From the NCBI RefSeq assembly GCF_001748085.1, contig NZ_BBZK01000006.1, positions 335,221 through 399,220 of the forward strand: 64,000 bases of DNA, written 5' to 3'. This DNA is from Streptomyces sp. TP-A0874. Its GTDB lineage: Bacteria; Actinomycetota; Actinomycetes; Streptomycetales; Streptomycetaceae. The position numbers and the translations under genes were made by a program. The notes beneath the pieces are model-generated. The model worked only from the letters and a program-made list of their open reading frames with translations, made no database searches and was not told the DNA's origin. Position 1 is the stretch's first letter, and every line of letters starts with the position of its first letter. This document shows, piece by piece, positions 1-9,194 of this stretch.

Positions 1-11
1 CGGCGGCCTCG

Positions 12-54
12 TTGACGTCCCTTCACCTCCATTCCTATGCTTATGCAGAGGAAT
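12..54 (+). promoter_or_regulatory. hmgA promoter with overlapping dyad operator
   Basis: A -35-like TTGACG lies at 12-17 and a -10-like TATGCT at 36-41 (18-bp spacing). A dyad at 31-54, with outer halves ATTCCT and AGGAAT and 10 of 12 paired positions complementary, covers the -10 box and ends 23 nt before the hmgA start. That position suits a repressor site. The GntR protein encoded just downstream of hmgA is the natural candidate, but this link is inference. Confidence 0.5.
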
Positions 55-77
55 CGGCGGACGGTGGGAGTGGGAGC

Positions 78-1433
78 ATGAGCGACGCGGGTACCGGGCA
101 GGCGCGGAAGACCGCGGAGGGGTTGGAGTACCTCTCCGGCTTCGACAACGAGCACTCCTCCGAGGCGGTCCCGGGCGCGCTGCCCATCGGCCGCAACTCG
201 CCGCAGCGCGCCCCGCTCGGCCTGTACGCCGAGCAGTTGAGCGGGACCGCCTTCACCGAACCGCGCCATCTGAACCGGCGTTCCTGGCTGTACCGGATCC
301 GCCCCTCGGCGGCGCACCCGCCCTTCGTCCGCGCCGACAACGGCGCCCTGCGCTCGGCGCCGTTCACGGAGACCGACCCGGACCCCAATCGGCTGCGCTG
401 GGATCCCCTGCCGGAACCGGCCGCCGGCACCGACTTCCTCACCGGTCTGTGGACCCTGGGGGGCAACGGCGACGCCCGGCAGCGCTCCGGCATGGCCATC
501 CACCTCTACGCCGCCAACGCCTCGATGACCGACCGGGTGTTCTCCGACTCCGACGGCGAGCTGCTGATCGTGCCGGAGCGGGGCGGGCTGCTGCTGCACA
601 CCGAGTTCGGCCTGCTCCGGGTGGAGCCGGGCCATGTGGCGCTGATCCCGCGCGGGGTCCGTTTCCGGGCCGTCCTCCTGGACGGCACCGCCCGCGGCTA
701 CGTGTGCGAGAACTACGGCCGGCCGTTCGTCCTGCCGGAGCTCGGGCCGATCGGCGCCAACGGCCTGGCCGCCGCCCGGGACTTCCTCGCGCCCACCGCC
801 GCCTACGAGGACCGCGACGGGCCGATCGAGGTGGTCAACAAGTTCTGCGGCAACCTCTGGACCGCGGTCTACGACCACTCGCCGCTCGACGTCGTCGCCT
901 GGCACGGAAGCCATCTGCCCTACGTCTACGACCTGCGCCGGTTCAACGTGCTGGGCAGCATCAGCTACGACCACCCGGACCCGTCGATCTTCACCGTGCT
1001 GACCTCCCCGTCGGACACCCCGGGGCTGGCCGGCGTGGACTTCGTCGTCTTCGCCCCGCGCTGGCTGGTGGGCGAGGACACCTTCCGCCCGCCCTACTTC
1101 CACCGCAACGTGATGAGCGAGTACATGGGCCTGATCGAAGGGGCGTACGACGCCAAGTCCGCCGGTCCCGGCGGCTTCGCACCGGGCTGCGGTTCGCTGC
1201 ACAACATGATGTCGGCGCACGGTCCGGACCGGGAGACGTTCGACCGGGCGAGCGCAGCGGAGCTGAGGCCGCAGAAGATCGACGACGGCCTGGCCTTCAT
1301 GTTCGAGACCCGCTGGCCGGTGACGGCGACCTCGCAGGCCCGCTCGGCCGACCACCTGCAACCGGAGTACGACCGGGTGTGGCAGGGTCTGGAGCGGAAC
1401 TGGCAGCCTCCGGGCGACGGCATCGGCGGCTGA
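78..1433 (+). CDS. hmgA: Homogentisate 1,2-dioxygenase
   Basis: Non-haem Fe(II) ring-cleaving dioxygenase that converts homogentisate to maleylacetoacetate in tyrosine and phenylalanine catabolism, in the cytoplasm. The 451-residue product has the family's usual length. The iron ligands are readable as the H-x5-E pair (His342, Glu348, in [13 protein letters not shown]) and His381 (in SAHGPD). The N-terminal signature [13 protein letters not shown] is also typical. The ATG at 78 is chosen because a purine-rich GGGAGTGGGAG precedes it; the frame remains open upstream to position 12, but that part overlaps the promoter. The gene stands alone. A hairpin follows the stop and a GntR regulator gene comes next on the same strand. 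Confidence 0.97.
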   Translation: MSDAGTGQARKTAEGLEYLSGFDNEHSSEAVPGALPIGRNSPQRAPLGLYAEQLSGTAFTEPRHLNRRSWLYRIRPSAAHPPFVRADNGALRSAPFTETDPDPNRLRWDPLPEPAAGTDFLTGLWTLGGNGDARQRSGMAIHLYAANASMTDRVFSDSDGELLIVPERGGLLLHTEFGLLRVEPGHVALIPRGVRFRAVLLDGTARGYVCENYGRPFVLPELGPIGANGLAAARDFLAPTAAYEDRDGPIEVVNKFCGNLWTAVYDHSPLDVVAWHGSHLPYVYDLRRFNVLGSISYDHPDPSIFTVLTSPSDTPGLAGVDFVVFAPRWLVGEDTFRPPYFHRNVMSEYMGLIEGAYDAKSAGPGGFAPGCGSLHNMMSAHGPDRETFDRASAAELRPQKIDDGLAFMFETRWPVTATSQARSADHLQPEYDRVWQGLERNWQPPGDGIGG

Positions 1434-1445
1434 CGCACGAGAAGC

Positions 1446-1480
1446 CCGGCGGAGACCGGCCCCCGGCCGTTCTCCGCCGG
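1446..1480 (+). terminator. Hairpin between hmgA and the GntR gene
   Basis: A perfect 10-bp stem (1446-1455 with 1471-1480) encloses a GC-rich loop that can pair further. It begins 13 nt after the hmgA stop and has no T-run. It is probably a terminator or attenuator limiting read-through into the regulator gene. Confidence 0.5.
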
Positions 1481-1516
1481 CCCTGGCAGATTTCCCCTCG
1501 AGCCGGAGTCCTCGCC

Positions 1517-2263
1517 GTGACCGCCTTCGCCCCAGACTCGCTGGTCCTCAACCGGAAGCTGCCGCTGTGGTACCAGGTGTCCCAGTCGCTACGCGCCTCG
1601 ATACTCGGTCGGCACCCCGAGGAGCCGCTGCGGCTGCCGACCGAGGACCGGCTGGCCGAGCACTACGGCGTCAGCGTCCTCACCATGCGCCAGGCGCTCA
1701 AGGAGTTGGAGAACGAGGGCCTGATCAGCCGGCACCGGCGACGCGGCACGTTCATCGAGCCCGCCGCGCAGCGCGGGGCCCCGGTACGGCTGCTGGGCTC
1801 CGTGGACGCCATCGTGGCCCAGCAGTCCGGCGGGAGCAGCACGCTGCTGGGCCACGGTCCGGCCCCGGTGTCAGCGGAGTTGGCGGAGCACTTCCCGGAT
1901 CTCGCGGAGGTGGTGGAGTACCGGCGGCTGCGCAGGGAGGAACCGGACGGCGAGCCGACCAACTGGGCGGAGAACGCGGTCCGACCGGAACTGGCCGAGC
2001 GGGTGGACCTCGGCGCGCTGGCCCGCTGGCCGATGACGAAGGTGCTGCGGGATGTGGTCGGGGTGCGGATCAGCCGGATCACCGACACCGTGGAGGCCCG
2101 GCTGGCCGACCCGGAGACGGCGAGGCTGCTGGAGGTACCGCTGCTCAGCCCCATCCTGCACTACACCGGCGTGAGCTACGACGAGACCGGGCGGGTGGTG
2201 GACGTGGCCCGGATTCGCTACCGCGGCGACCGCTTCTCCTTCACGGTGACCCTGGAGGCCTGA
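1517..2263 (+). CDS. GntR-family regulator with UTRA domain
   Basis: Transcription factor of 248 residues. A winged helix-turn-helix occupies about residues 15-75 (LPTEDRLAEHYGVSVLTMRQALKELE is the recognition region, read in parts) and is followed by a UTRA/chorismate-lyase-like ligand domain, the HutC subfamily layout. The GTG at 1517 is the first start giving a complete DNA-binding domain. The gene lies 83 nt downstream of hmgA on the same strand, which suggests that it senses an aromatic catabolite and controls hmgA through the dyad at 31-54. The family assignment is firm; the target is inferred from neighbourhood only. Confidence 0.9.
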   Translation: MTAFAPDSLVLNRKLPLWYQVSQSLRASILGRHPEEPLRLPTEDRLAEHYGVSVLTMRQALKELENEGLISRHRRRGTFIEPAAQRGAPVRLLGSVDAIVAQQSGGSSTLLGHGPAPVSAELAEHFPDLAEVVEYRRLRREEPDGEPTNWAENAVRPELAERVDLGALARWPMTKVLRDVVGVRISRITDTVEARLADPETARLLEVPLLSPILHYTGVSYDETGRVVDVARIRYRGDRFSFTVTLEA

Positions 2264-2492
2264 GCCTCCTCGCAGCCGGGTCCTGCCGTCAGGCTCTGAC
2301 GAGCGAAGCGCCTCGGTGGCGTCCTGGGTCTCCCGGAGCCTGGCGCTCTGCGACTCGGCCGGTCCGCTGCCCCGGTCCGCAGAGGTGGCGGGCTCGCCCC
2401 GGCATCGAGGGAGCGGGTCTTCTCGTTCACTGGCGGAATCCCGGAGGAGGGCGCCTTCCCGGAGGAGACGGCCACTCCCTGGGGGGCCAGCC

Positions 2493-2525
2493 CCTCGCGG
2501 AGGGGGCGGGGTTCCCTCCGCGAGG
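2493..2525 (-). terminator. Hairpin 3' of the small gene at 2530
   Basis: A perfect 12-bp stem (2493-2504 with 2514-2525) with a 9-nt loop starts 4 nt beyond the stop codon of the leftward small gene. It also lies downstream of the rightward GntR gene, so it may work in both directions. Confidence 0.6.
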
Positions 2526-2529
2526 CGGG

Positions 2530-2787
2530 TCAGCTCGCGAAGAGCGAGCGGCGCAGCCTGCGCAGCGGCGCGAGGAGCGAGACGCGCGGGCGGCGGACCG
2601 TCCGGGTGCGCGACACCTCGCGCGAGGCGATCTCCCGCATCAGCAGGGTCGCCTCCTCCGTCTCCCGCTGCGGTACGGCGGGGCCGGACAGCACGGCGAG
2701 GTGACGGTCGATACGCGTGCTGGAAGCGCTGCTCCGGCAGTTGATGGCAGGGACTCGGGCCCTGCTCGGCATTGTTATCTGTTCCAT
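2530..2787 (-). CDS. Small basic hypothetical protein
   Basis: An 85-residue protein I do not recognise. It is rich in Arg and Ser. The segment RETEEATLLMREIASREV is likely helical, and the C-terminus (RRPRVSLLAPLRRLRRSLFAS) is strongly basic and amphipathic. There is no signal peptide or membrane segment. The ATG at 2787 is preferred over a GTG 12 nt upstream because GGGGAG sits 4 nt before it. Support for a real gene comes from this ribosome-binding site and from the perfect hairpin directly after the stop. Its function is unknown. The basic tail could bind nucleic acid or membrane, which is speculation. Confidence 0.6.
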   Translation of the reverse strand: MEQITMPSRARVPAINCRSSASSTRIDRHLAVLSGPAVPQRETEEATLLMREIASREVSRTRTVRRPRVSLLAPLRRLRRSLFAS

Positions 2788-3405
2788 GACACTCCCCACC
2801 CTGACGAGGGCACCCCGGCCCGGGCAGGGCCAACCCTACCCCGCTGTCTCCTCACCCGCGCATCCGCAGCCACCGGTTCACCTTCGGTACACGGGCGTTG
2901 ACCGTACGAGCCGAACTCCGTTGCACAGACGGCGACTTACCTCTCCATACCCGGTTTCGCCGGAGGCCACGCGGCTCAACCGGAGAGCAGCTTTCCGGGC
3001 GGAGTTGTCCTGAACCGTTCGTTCCGCACCGGTTCCCTCCCCCTCGCCCCCTCTGCCCCGAACAGCGCCCGCAGGAGCGAGCCCCTGGAAGGCGCCCTCC
3101 ACCCCACCGCGTCGGCGAGGCCCCGACGGACCGGGCTGACGACCGGAGTACCGGATAGCCGGTGGTCACCGCTCGCGCCCAGGCAGCAGGGGCGGTCGAG
3201 CGGGGACGCCGACACGGGTGCGGACGGCCCCCCGAGCGGCGACCGCCCCCTCGAAGCCCCGTGCAGGCCGCCGGGCGGTAGGGGCGGGAACGCGCCACCT
3301 CCGCAGGCCGGCCGCTCCGAAGCCCTTCGGATCCCGGCCCCTGATACGGAAGGAGGCCCCGCGGACGGGGCCTCCTCTACCGGATCTCCGGGTACCGCAG
3401 CGGCC
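2788..3405. other. Intergenic region without a recognisable gene
   Basis: This 618-bp stretch separates two leftward genes. Apart from the lipase terminator at 3351-3376 I see no credible coding sequence. Open frames here have poor start contexts and no recognisable motif. The end next to 2788 presumably holds the promoter of the small gene. Confidence 0.6.
3351..3376 (-). terminator. Lipase terminator
   Basis: Perfect 10-bp stem (3351-3360 with 3367-3376) around a 6-nt loop, 29 nt past the stop of the leftward lipase gene. There is no clear T-tract, as is common for actinomycete terminators. Confidence 0.75.
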
Positions 3406-4212
3406 TCAGGCGGCCGAGTTGAGGGCCGGGAGGTAGCCACCGGACTGCCCGGCGGCCGTCGGGTGGTAGGAGTCGCCCAGCGGGAAGGTGACGCTGTGCA
3501 GCCAGGAGTCGCCGGAGCAGATCTCGTGGCCGGTGAAGTTCCCCGCGACGTCACCGAAGCCGAAGCCGTGGTCGGCGGCGCGCTTTGCGATGACGGAGTT
3601 CAGGTCCTCCGAGGCCTGGTTCAGAGCCGCCCGCTCGGTCTCGCTCAGCCCGACGATGCAGGTGCCGCCCATCTTGTAGAGACGGGGGTAACCGAGGACG
3701 ACGACCCGGGCGGAGGGCGCCTTGCTGCTGATGGCCGAGTAGACCTGGTCGAGCTTCCCGGGGAGGGAGCTGTTCAGCTCGGCGCGGGCCCGGTCGATTC
3801 GGGCCAGGCAGTTGCTCTCGCTCTGCAGCACGCAGGTGGTCATGACGTCGGCGAAGCCGATGTCGTTGCCGCCGATGCTGATGCTGACGAGTCCGGTGTT
3901 GGCGTTGAGCGGGCCGAGCTGGTTGGACAGCACGTCCCCGGTCACGGCGCCGGAGCAGGCGGTGAAGTCGAAGGAGGAGGGCGAGTTGGCGGCGGCCCAC
4001 AGCTTGGGGTAGGCGTTCGCGCTGCGCTTGCAGTCACCGCTGCCGCTGTCGTAGTTGCCCGCGCCGACACCGGAGGAGTAGGAGTCGCCGAGCGCCACGT
4101 ACCCGGTGGCGGCGGCCTGATCCGCGGCCTGGGCGGTACCGGCGCCAACCAAGCCGATCGTGGCGGACATGACAACTGCGGCCACAGTGGCCGCAATGCG
4201 CGTAAATCTCAT
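3406..4212 (-). CDS. Secreted SGNH/GDSL lipase
   Basis: Extracellular esterase/lipase of 268 residues, very like the Streptomyces rimosus GDSL lipase. A Sec signal peptide (about residues 1-33, ending AQA) precedes a mature domain with the block I nucleophile GDSYSSG (Ser44), the block III GGNDIGFAD and the C-terminal DSYHPTA with catalytic His250. The several cysteines typical of this secreted family are present. The ATG at 4212 is chosen because it begins the signal peptide; an in-frame upstream extension adds no plausible sequence. The gene is monocistronic with its own terminator. Confidence 0.95.
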   Translation of the reverse strand: MRFTRIAATVAAVVMSATIGLVGAGTAQAADQAAATGYVALGDSYSSGVGAGNYDSGSGDCKRSANAYPKLWAAANSPSSFDFTACSGAVTGDVLSNQLGPLNANTGLVSISIGGNDIGFADVMTTCVLQSESNCLARIDRARAELNSSLPGKLDQVYSAISSKAPSARVVVLGYPRLYKMGGTCIVGLSETERAALNQASEDLNSVIAKRAADHGFGFGDVAGNFTGHEICSGDSWLHSVTFPLGDSYHPTAAGQSGGYLPALNSAA

Positions 4213-4550
4213 GCGGGGGGCTCCTTGGGGGGTCTCTGCGGCATTCGGACACACAAAATGTTGAAGCCGTGTCCATGCCAACAGTCGGCCCCCTGGCGGG
4301 TCGAGCGCCACCAGGGGGAACAACATCTCCACAATCTCTACGCAACCGGGTGCCTTCTCAGCCACCATCACGCTGATTCTGGCAGGAAGTTGACACCCCG
4401 TCTCAGCCGTCGACCAGCTTGTACGGTCGCTTTCCACGGGCTGCGGACGACCCGCGAGCAGCCCCACCGCCGTGGGTGGCCGGGTGGGTCGCCGCGAAGG
4501 GTACGGAGATCATCCCGACCGCCGCGGGGCCGGCACCCCGGCCCGCTCCG
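4213..4550. other. Lipase upstream region
   Basis: This 338-bp noncoding stretch lies between the lipase start and the stop of the leftward GntR gene. It must hold the lipase promoter. I see no clear repeats, RNA structure or open frame with coding character. Confidence 0.5.
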
Positions 4551-4925
4551 TCAACTCCCGGCGTAGGCCACGCGCAGCGCGTCCTCCACCAACGCCCGGG
4601 CCGCCGCCTGGTCGAGCCCGAGCCGCCGCGCCCGCTGAGCGTAGAGCTCGGCCGCCGCGGCGGCCTCGCGCTGCGGTCCCTCGGCCGCCGCGATCAGGGT
4701 GCCGTTCCGCCCGCGGGTCTCGATCACCCCGTCGGACTCCAACGCCCGGTACGCCTTGGCCACCGTGTTCGCCGCGAGCCCGAGTCGTTCGGCGAGCGCG
4801 CGGATGGTCGGCAGGCGGTAGCCCACCGGAAGCGCACCCGACCGGGCCTGCTCCGCGATGCTGGCGCGTACCTGCTCGTACGGCGCCGCGGAGGATTCGG
4901 GGTCGACGGTGACCTTCAGGCTCAC
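4551..4925 (-). CDS. Short GntR (YtrA-type) regulator
   Basis: A 124-residue transcription factor with only an N-terminal winged helix-turn-helix (about residues 15-75: YEQVRASIAEQARSG, LPTIRALAERLGLAANTVAKAYRALE) and a short helical tail instead of a ligand domain. This is the YtrA-like architecture, in which the tail mediates dimerisation. The GTG at 4925 is supported by GAGGAG 8 nt upstream. YtrA-type genes often sit beside ABC transporters; here the upstream neighbour is the tct operon, from which it is separated by a strong terminator, so a functional link is uncertain. Confidence 0.9.
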   Translation of the reverse strand: MSLKVTVDPESSAAPYEQVRASIAEQARSGALPVGYRLPTIRALAERLGLAANTVAKAYRALESDGVIETRGRNGTLIAAAEGPQREAAAAAELYAQRARRLGLDQAAARALVEDALRVAYAGS

Positions 4926-5050
4926 GGATGGTTCTCCTCGTACCTCAGGGAAGTTCGGGCCACCATGTTCTCCCATCCTGGGAGGGCCACCGTTCCACCG
5001 CCCGCCGTCGACAACGGCGTCCGCCCGCTTCCACCGGCCGGGCCGGACGG

Positions 5051-5107
5051 CCTCGACCCGCCGGCCGCGCTCCGTCGGGGGATTCCGGTGCGGCCGGCGG
5101 GTCGAGG
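5051..5107 (-). terminator. tctCBA operon terminator
   Basis: Perfect 18-bp stem (5051-5068 with 5090-5107) with a 21-nt loop, 13 nt after the tctA stop. It is one of the longest perfect hairpins in the window and clearly ends the operon. Confidence 0.8.
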
Positions 5108-5120
5108 GGTATCGCGCCGC

Positions 5121-6740
5121 TCAGCGGCGGGGCTCGGCACCGCTCCCGTCGGGCTCCTGCTCGGTGCCGGCTCGCACAGCGGCTTCCGCGGGGGGCTCCG
5201 AGGCGGCGGACTCGGCCGCGCCCACCGGGCCGTCCGGGCTCGCGGAGGAACTCCGCCCTCGGACCGCCGCGGCCAACCGCCGCAGCCACGGCCAGGCGAG
5301 GATCACCGCGATGACCGTGTAGACGGTCACCGAGAAGGGCGTGTTGAGGAGACCGGAGACGCTGCCGTCGCTGAGTTGCAGCGCCCGGCGCAGTTGCTGT
5401 TCCGCGGCCGGCCCGAGGATCACCCCGATGATGGCCGGCAGCACCGGCAGCCCGAAGCGCCGCATACCCAGCCCCACCAGGCCGATGGCCAGCAGCAGGA
5501 TCAGGTCCAGTGCCTCCCCGCCGACCGCGTAGGCGCCCACCGCGGCGAAGAAGAGGATTCCGGCGTAGAGGTAGGGCCGCGGGATACGGAGCAACTTCGC
5601 CCAGACGGGTGCCAGGGGCAGGTTGAGGACGAGCAGCAGCACCATGCCGACGAAGAGTGAGGCGATGAGCCCCCACACCAACTCGGGCTCCCGCTCGAAG
5701 AGCAGCGGGCCGGGCTGGATGCCGTACTGCTGGAAGGCGGCGAGCATGACGGCGGCGACCGCCGTGGTCGGCAACCCGAGGGTCAGCATCGACACCAGGG
5801 TGCCGGCGGCGGAGGCGGAGGCCGCCGACTCCGGCCCGGCGACGCCCTCGATGGCGCCCTTGCCGAACTCCTCCGGGTGCTTGGAGAGCCGCTTCTCGGT
5901 GACGTAGGAGAGGAACGTGGGTATCTCCGCGCCGCCGGCGGGGATCGCCCCGAAGGGGAAGCCGATCGCCGGCCCGCGCAGCCACGACTTCCAGGTGCGG
6001 CGGAGTTCCGCCCGGCCCAGCCAGGGGCGGCCCACGGGGATCGGCCGTCCGGAGGTGCGGCGCAGATGGGCCGCGACCCAGAGCGCCTCGCCGATGGCGA
6101 AGAGCCCGACCGCCACGATCACCACGTCGATGCCGTCGGCCAGGTGCAGCGAACCGAAGGTGAGCCGCTGCTGACCGGTCATCTGGTCCAGGCCGATGAG
6201 CCCGATGGTGAGTCCCACCAGCAGGGCGGCGAAACCGCGCACTCGCGACCTGCCGAGCACCGAGGTCACCGCGATGAACGCCAGCACCATGATGGCGAAG
6301 TAGTCGGGAGCGCCGATGTCGACCGCCAGCGAGGCCACCGTCGGCGCGAGGACGACCAGCAGGATGGTGCCGATCATGCCGCCGGCGAAGTGGCCGATCG
6401 CGGCGGCGGCGAGCGCCTGCGCCCCGCGCCCGGAGCGGGCCATCGGATGGCCTTCGATGGCGGCCACCACGGCCGCCGTCTCCCCCGGTGTGTTGAGCAG
6501 GATGGAGGTGGTGGAGCCGCCGAACATCCCGCCGTAGTAGATGCCGGCGAACATGATGAACGCACCGGTGGGGTCGAGACCGTAGGTGACCGGCAGCAGC
6601 AGGGCGACCGCCATCGCCGGCCCGATGCCGGGCAGGACGCCGATGGCGGTGCCGAGCAGCACCCCGACGGCGGCCCAGAGCAGGTTCAGCGGGGTGAGCG
6701 CCGTACCGAATCCGTCGAGGAGGGAGTTCAGGGAATCCAT
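5121..6740 (-). CDS. tctA: Tripartite tricarboxylate transporter, large permease TctA
   Basis: Large membrane subunit (539 residues, about 11-12 hydrophobic segments) of a TTT-family secondary transporter that imports citrate or a similar carboxylate using the TctC binding protein. The conserved N-terminal [17 protein letters not shown] and the internal [17 protein letters not shown] (the Pro/Gly repeats typical of TctA) are present. The C-terminal 40-50 residues are acidic, Ser/Ala-rich and cytoplasmic. The start at 6740 lies one base beyond the tctB stop, consistent with translational coupling. The gene is last in tctC-tctB-tctA and is followed by an 18-bp hairpin. Confidence 0.96.
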   Translation of the reverse strand: MDSLNSLLDGFGTALTPLNLLWAAVGVLLGTAIGVLPGIGPAMAVALLLPVTYGLDPTGAFIMFAGIYYGGMFGGSTTSILLNTPGETAAVVAAIEGHPMARSGRGAQALAAAAIGHFAGGMIGTILLVVLAPTVASLAVDIGAPDYFAIMVLAFIAVTSVLGRSRVRGFAALLVGLTIGLIGLDQMTGQQRLTFGSLHLADGIDVVIVAVGLFAIGEALWVAAHLRRTSGRPIPVGRPWLGRAELRRTWKSWLRGPAIGFPFGAIPAGGAEIPTFLSYVTEKRLSKHPEEFGKGAIEGVAGPESAASASAAGTLVSMLTLGLPTTAVAAVMLAAFQQYGIQPGPLLFEREPELVWGLIASLFVGMVLLLVLNLPLAPVWAKLLRIPRPYLYAGILFFAAVGAYAVGGEALDLILLLAIGLVGLGMRRFGLPVLPAIIGVILGPAAEQQLRRALQLSDGSVSGLLNTPFSVTVYTVIAVILAWPWLRRLAAAVRGRSSSASPDGPVGAAESAASEPPAEAAVRAGTEQEPDGSGAEPRR

Positions 6741-6741
6741 C

Positions 6742-7359
6742 TCAGAGCACCTCCATCAGCGGGCCGCCGGGCAGCGGAACGCCCAGCAGGTTGTTGAAGA
6801 CCAGAAAGGTGAGCACCGAGAGGCCGGCGGCGATGAGCGGGTCCCGAGTGGCGTTCCGGCTGCCCAGCGCGAACGCGGAGCCCCAGAAGAGCAGCGCGCC
6901 GGAGGCGGGGAAACCGAGCGGTTCGATGAGGACGGCGTTGCCGAGGAAGATGCCGGCCAGGAGCAGCACCGTGCGCCAGTCGCCCGGCGCGGCCAGGTCG
7001 ACGTCCTCGCCCCCCTCGGCCTCTCCCCTGCCGCCGCGCAGGACGTCGGCCGCGAGCAGCACGGCGACCAGCAGGAGCAGCCCACCGATGAGGAACGGGA
7101 CGGTCTTCGGACCGACCGGGCCGCGCTGGGTGAAGTCGGTCTCCATGGTGATGGCGTCGGTGAGGACGAGCGCCCCCAGGGCCAGCAGCATCACGCAGAC
7201 ACCGAGTTCGGCGCGGCCGCGCAGCCACCGGCGGAGACCGGTCGGCGGGGCGGGAGCGGGGGCTCCGTGCGGTGCGGACTCGGGCGCGGTCCCGGTGGTT
7301 GCCGGCTCCGCTTCGCCCCGTGACGCCCGGTTCTCCTCCTGCGGCCTCGCCCCGCTCAC
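6742..7359 (-). CDS. tctB: Tripartite tricarboxylate transporter, small permease TctB
   Basis: Small membrane subunit of 205 residues. After a cytoplasmic, hydrophilic leader of about 45 residues come four to five hydrophobic helices (starting [16 protein letters not shown]), as expected for TctB. The GTG start at 7359 overlaps the tctC stop by four bases (GTGA) and the stop is one base from the tctA start, so the three subunits are translationally coupled. TctB has little sequence conservation, so the call rests on topology, length and operon position. Confidence 0.93.
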   Translation of the reverse strand: MSGARPQEENRASRGEAEPATTGTAPESAPHGAPAPAPPTGLRRWLRGRAELGVCVMLLALGALVLTDAITMETDFTQRGPVGPKTVPFLIGGLLLLVAVLLAADVLRGGRGEAEGGEDVDLAAPGDWRTVLLLAGIFLGNAVLIEPLGFPASGALLFWGSAFALGSRNATRDPLIAAGLSVLTFLVFNNLLGVPLPGGPLMEVL

Positions 7360-8339
7360 AGCCCCAGCTCCTTCAGCACCATGTCAACTCGCTTGTCCTC
7401 GTTGTCGAGGAAGCGCCCGAACCGCTCACCGGTCATGAAGGCGTCGGCCCAGCCGTTGCGCTTCAGCGCCTCCTTCCACTGCTCGGAGTCGTGGAGCCGG
7501 GTGAACAGGCCGATCAGCTTCTCCCGTTCGGTGTCGGAGAGGCCGGGTGGAGCGACGATGCCTCGCCAGTTGGTGAACTCCACGTCCACGCCCAGTTCCT
7601 TCAGGGTCGGCGCGTCCAGCCCCTTGATCCGCTCCGGGCTGGTGACCGCGAGCACCCGCAGCTCCCCCGCCTCGATCTGGTCGAGGTACTCGCCGACGCC
7701 CGAGACACCGAAGGCCACCTTCCCGCCCAGCACCGAGGCGAGCAGCTCGCCTCCGCCGTCGAACGGCACGTAGTTGACGGTCTTCGGTGCTATCCCGGCG
7801 GCCTTGGCCATGAGCATCGGCGCGAGGTGGTCGGGGCCGCCGGGCGATGAGCCGCCGCCCACCGGCACCGAGCCGGGCTTCTTCTTCCAGTCGCGCAGCA
7901 ACTGGTCGAAGCTGCGGTACTCGGAGTCCTTGGCGACCACCACGATGTCCGGCTCCTCGGTGAGCCGGGCGATGGGCGTGGTGTCGGCGAGCGTGGACGG
8001 CGAGTGGTTGGTGTGCACGGCGCCGACCACCCCCAGGCCCATCGACATGGCGAGCCTGCCGTTGCCGTGCTCGCCGACGAGCCGGCTCAGTCCCACGGTG
8101 CCGCCGGCGCCCGGCAGGTTGAACACCTCGACCCCGTGGTTGAGGCCGGCGTCTTCGATACTCTTGGCCGCCGTACGGGCGGTGATGTCGTAACCGCCAC
8201 CGGGGGTGTTGGGCACCATGAAGCGCAGCCCGGGGATTTGGGTACCGCCTTCGGCACCACTGCCGGAGGTGAGCAGCGGTGGACCGAGGAGCACGAGCAG
8301 CACCGCCCCGAGAAGGGCCAGGGGTGTGCGCAGACGCAC
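7356..8339 (-). CDS. tctC: Tripartite tricarboxylate transporter substrate-binding protein TctC
   Basis: Extracytoplasmic binding protein (327 residues) of the Bug/TctC family. The signal peptide is hydrophobic (LALLGAVLLVLLGPPLL). The mature part has the family fingerprints VPNTPGGGYD, NLPGAGGTVGL and PVGGGSSPGGPDHL, which form the carboxylate-binding loops. I see no lipobox cysteine, so it may be secreted or held by an uncleaved signal anchor, which is unusual for a Gram-positive binding protein. The GTG at 8339 is chosen because AAGGCGG lies 8 nt upstream; a GTG at 8348 is possible. It is first gene of the operon, divergent from the response regulator at 8496. Confidence 0.95.
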   Translation of the reverse strand: MRLRTPLALLGAVLLVLLGPPLLTSGSGAEGGTQIPGLRFMVPNTPGGGYDITARTAAKSIEDAGLNHGVEVFNLPGAGGTVGLSRLVGEHGNGRLAMSMGLGVVGAVHTNHSPSTLADTTPIARLTEEPDIVVVAKDSEYRSFDQLLRDWKKKPGSVPVGGGSSPGGPDHLAPMLMAKAAGIAPKTVNYVPFDGGGELLASVLGGKVAFGVSGVGEYLDQIEAGELRVLAVTSPERIKGLDAPTLKELGVDVEFTNWRGIVAPPGLSDTEREKLIGLFTRLHDSEQWKEALKRNGWADAFMTGERFGRFLDNEDKRVDMVLKELGL

Positions 8340-8495
8340 AGGAGACACCGCCTTGTCCAGATGAGCTGTGGAAGAGAGGGTCGGAAACGGGCCACATGCT
8401 GCCGGTGGCCTTGACCCGCTGTCTTCCTTCCGGTCGTAAGGGATGTTGTGGTCGTTGAGTTCAGCTCCGGAGGCGGAGCGCGCCAGAAGCGGCGG

Positions 8496-9194
8496 ATGAC
8501 CGAAGTGCTGGTTGTCGACGACGACTTCATGGTCGCGAAGCTGCACAGCCGCTTCGTGGCCGCTCTGGAGGGGTTCGCGGTGGCCGGGGTCGCGCACAGC
8601 GGAGCGGAGGCGCTCCGAGCTGCCGAGCGGCTCCGGCCCGATCTCGTCCTCCTGGACGTCTACCTGCCGGACATGGACGGCATCAGCGTGCTGCGGGAGT
8701 TGCGCGCGGCCGAGGAGCGGCGCGCCGGAGCGGACGGTTCCGTGCACCACGCCGACGCGCTGTTCATCACGGCTGCCCGGGACGCACACGTCGTCCGGGC
8801 CGCGCTGCGGGCCGGAGCGGTGCACTACCTCATCAAGCCGTTCAACCGGACGGCGCTCCAGGAGCAGCTGCGGCATGTGGCCACTTTGCGTTCCCGGTTG
8901 GACCGGTTGGGCGAGGCGAGTCAGGAGGACATCGACCAGATCTTCGGCCCCCGGCCCCCCGGCTCCCGGGGGCTGCCCAAGGGGCTGGCGGCGCCGACGG
9001 CCGAGTTGGTGGCCCGGACCCTCCGGCACCATGCGGCGGGTCTGTCCGCCTCGGAGTGCGCGGAGGCCGGGGCACTGTCCCGGGTGAGCGCCCGCCGCTA
9101 TCTCGAGTACTTCGCGGCGACCGGCCGGGCGGAGGTCACGCTCCGCTACGGCGGGACGGGACGGCCGGAGCGGCGCTACCGCTGGATCGGCTGA
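8496..9194 (+). CDS. CitB/DcuR-type response regulator
   Basis: Two-component response regulator of 232 residues. The receiver domain (about 1-125) has the acidic pair VDDD, the phospho-acceptor in LVLLDVYLPDMDG, the conserved Thr/Ser position (FITAA) and the Lys of LIKPF. The C-terminal part has the helix-turn-helix seen in citrate/C4-dicarboxylate regulators (SASECAEAGALSRVSARRYLEYF). The ATG at 8496 is the first start giving a complete receiver domain. It is divergent from tctC (157 bp apart), so it very likely controls the transporter. The expected sensor kinase is absent on both sides. Confidence 0.94.
   Translation: MTEVLVVDDDFMVAKLHSRFVAALEGFAVAGVAHSGAEALRAAERLRPDLVLLDVYLPDMDGISVLRELRAAEERRAGADGSVHHADALFITAARDAHVVRAALRAGAVHYLIKPFNRTALQEQLRHVATLRSRLDRLGEASQEDIDQIFGPRPPGSRGLPKGLAAPTAELVARTLRHHAAGLSASECAEAGALSRVSARRYLEYFAATGRAEVTLRYGGTGRPERRYRWIG

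Noticed and set aside
2976..3554. Leftward frame of about 190 codons upstream of the small gene
   Set aside because: It overlaps the lipase terminator and the lipase 3' end, and has no motif.
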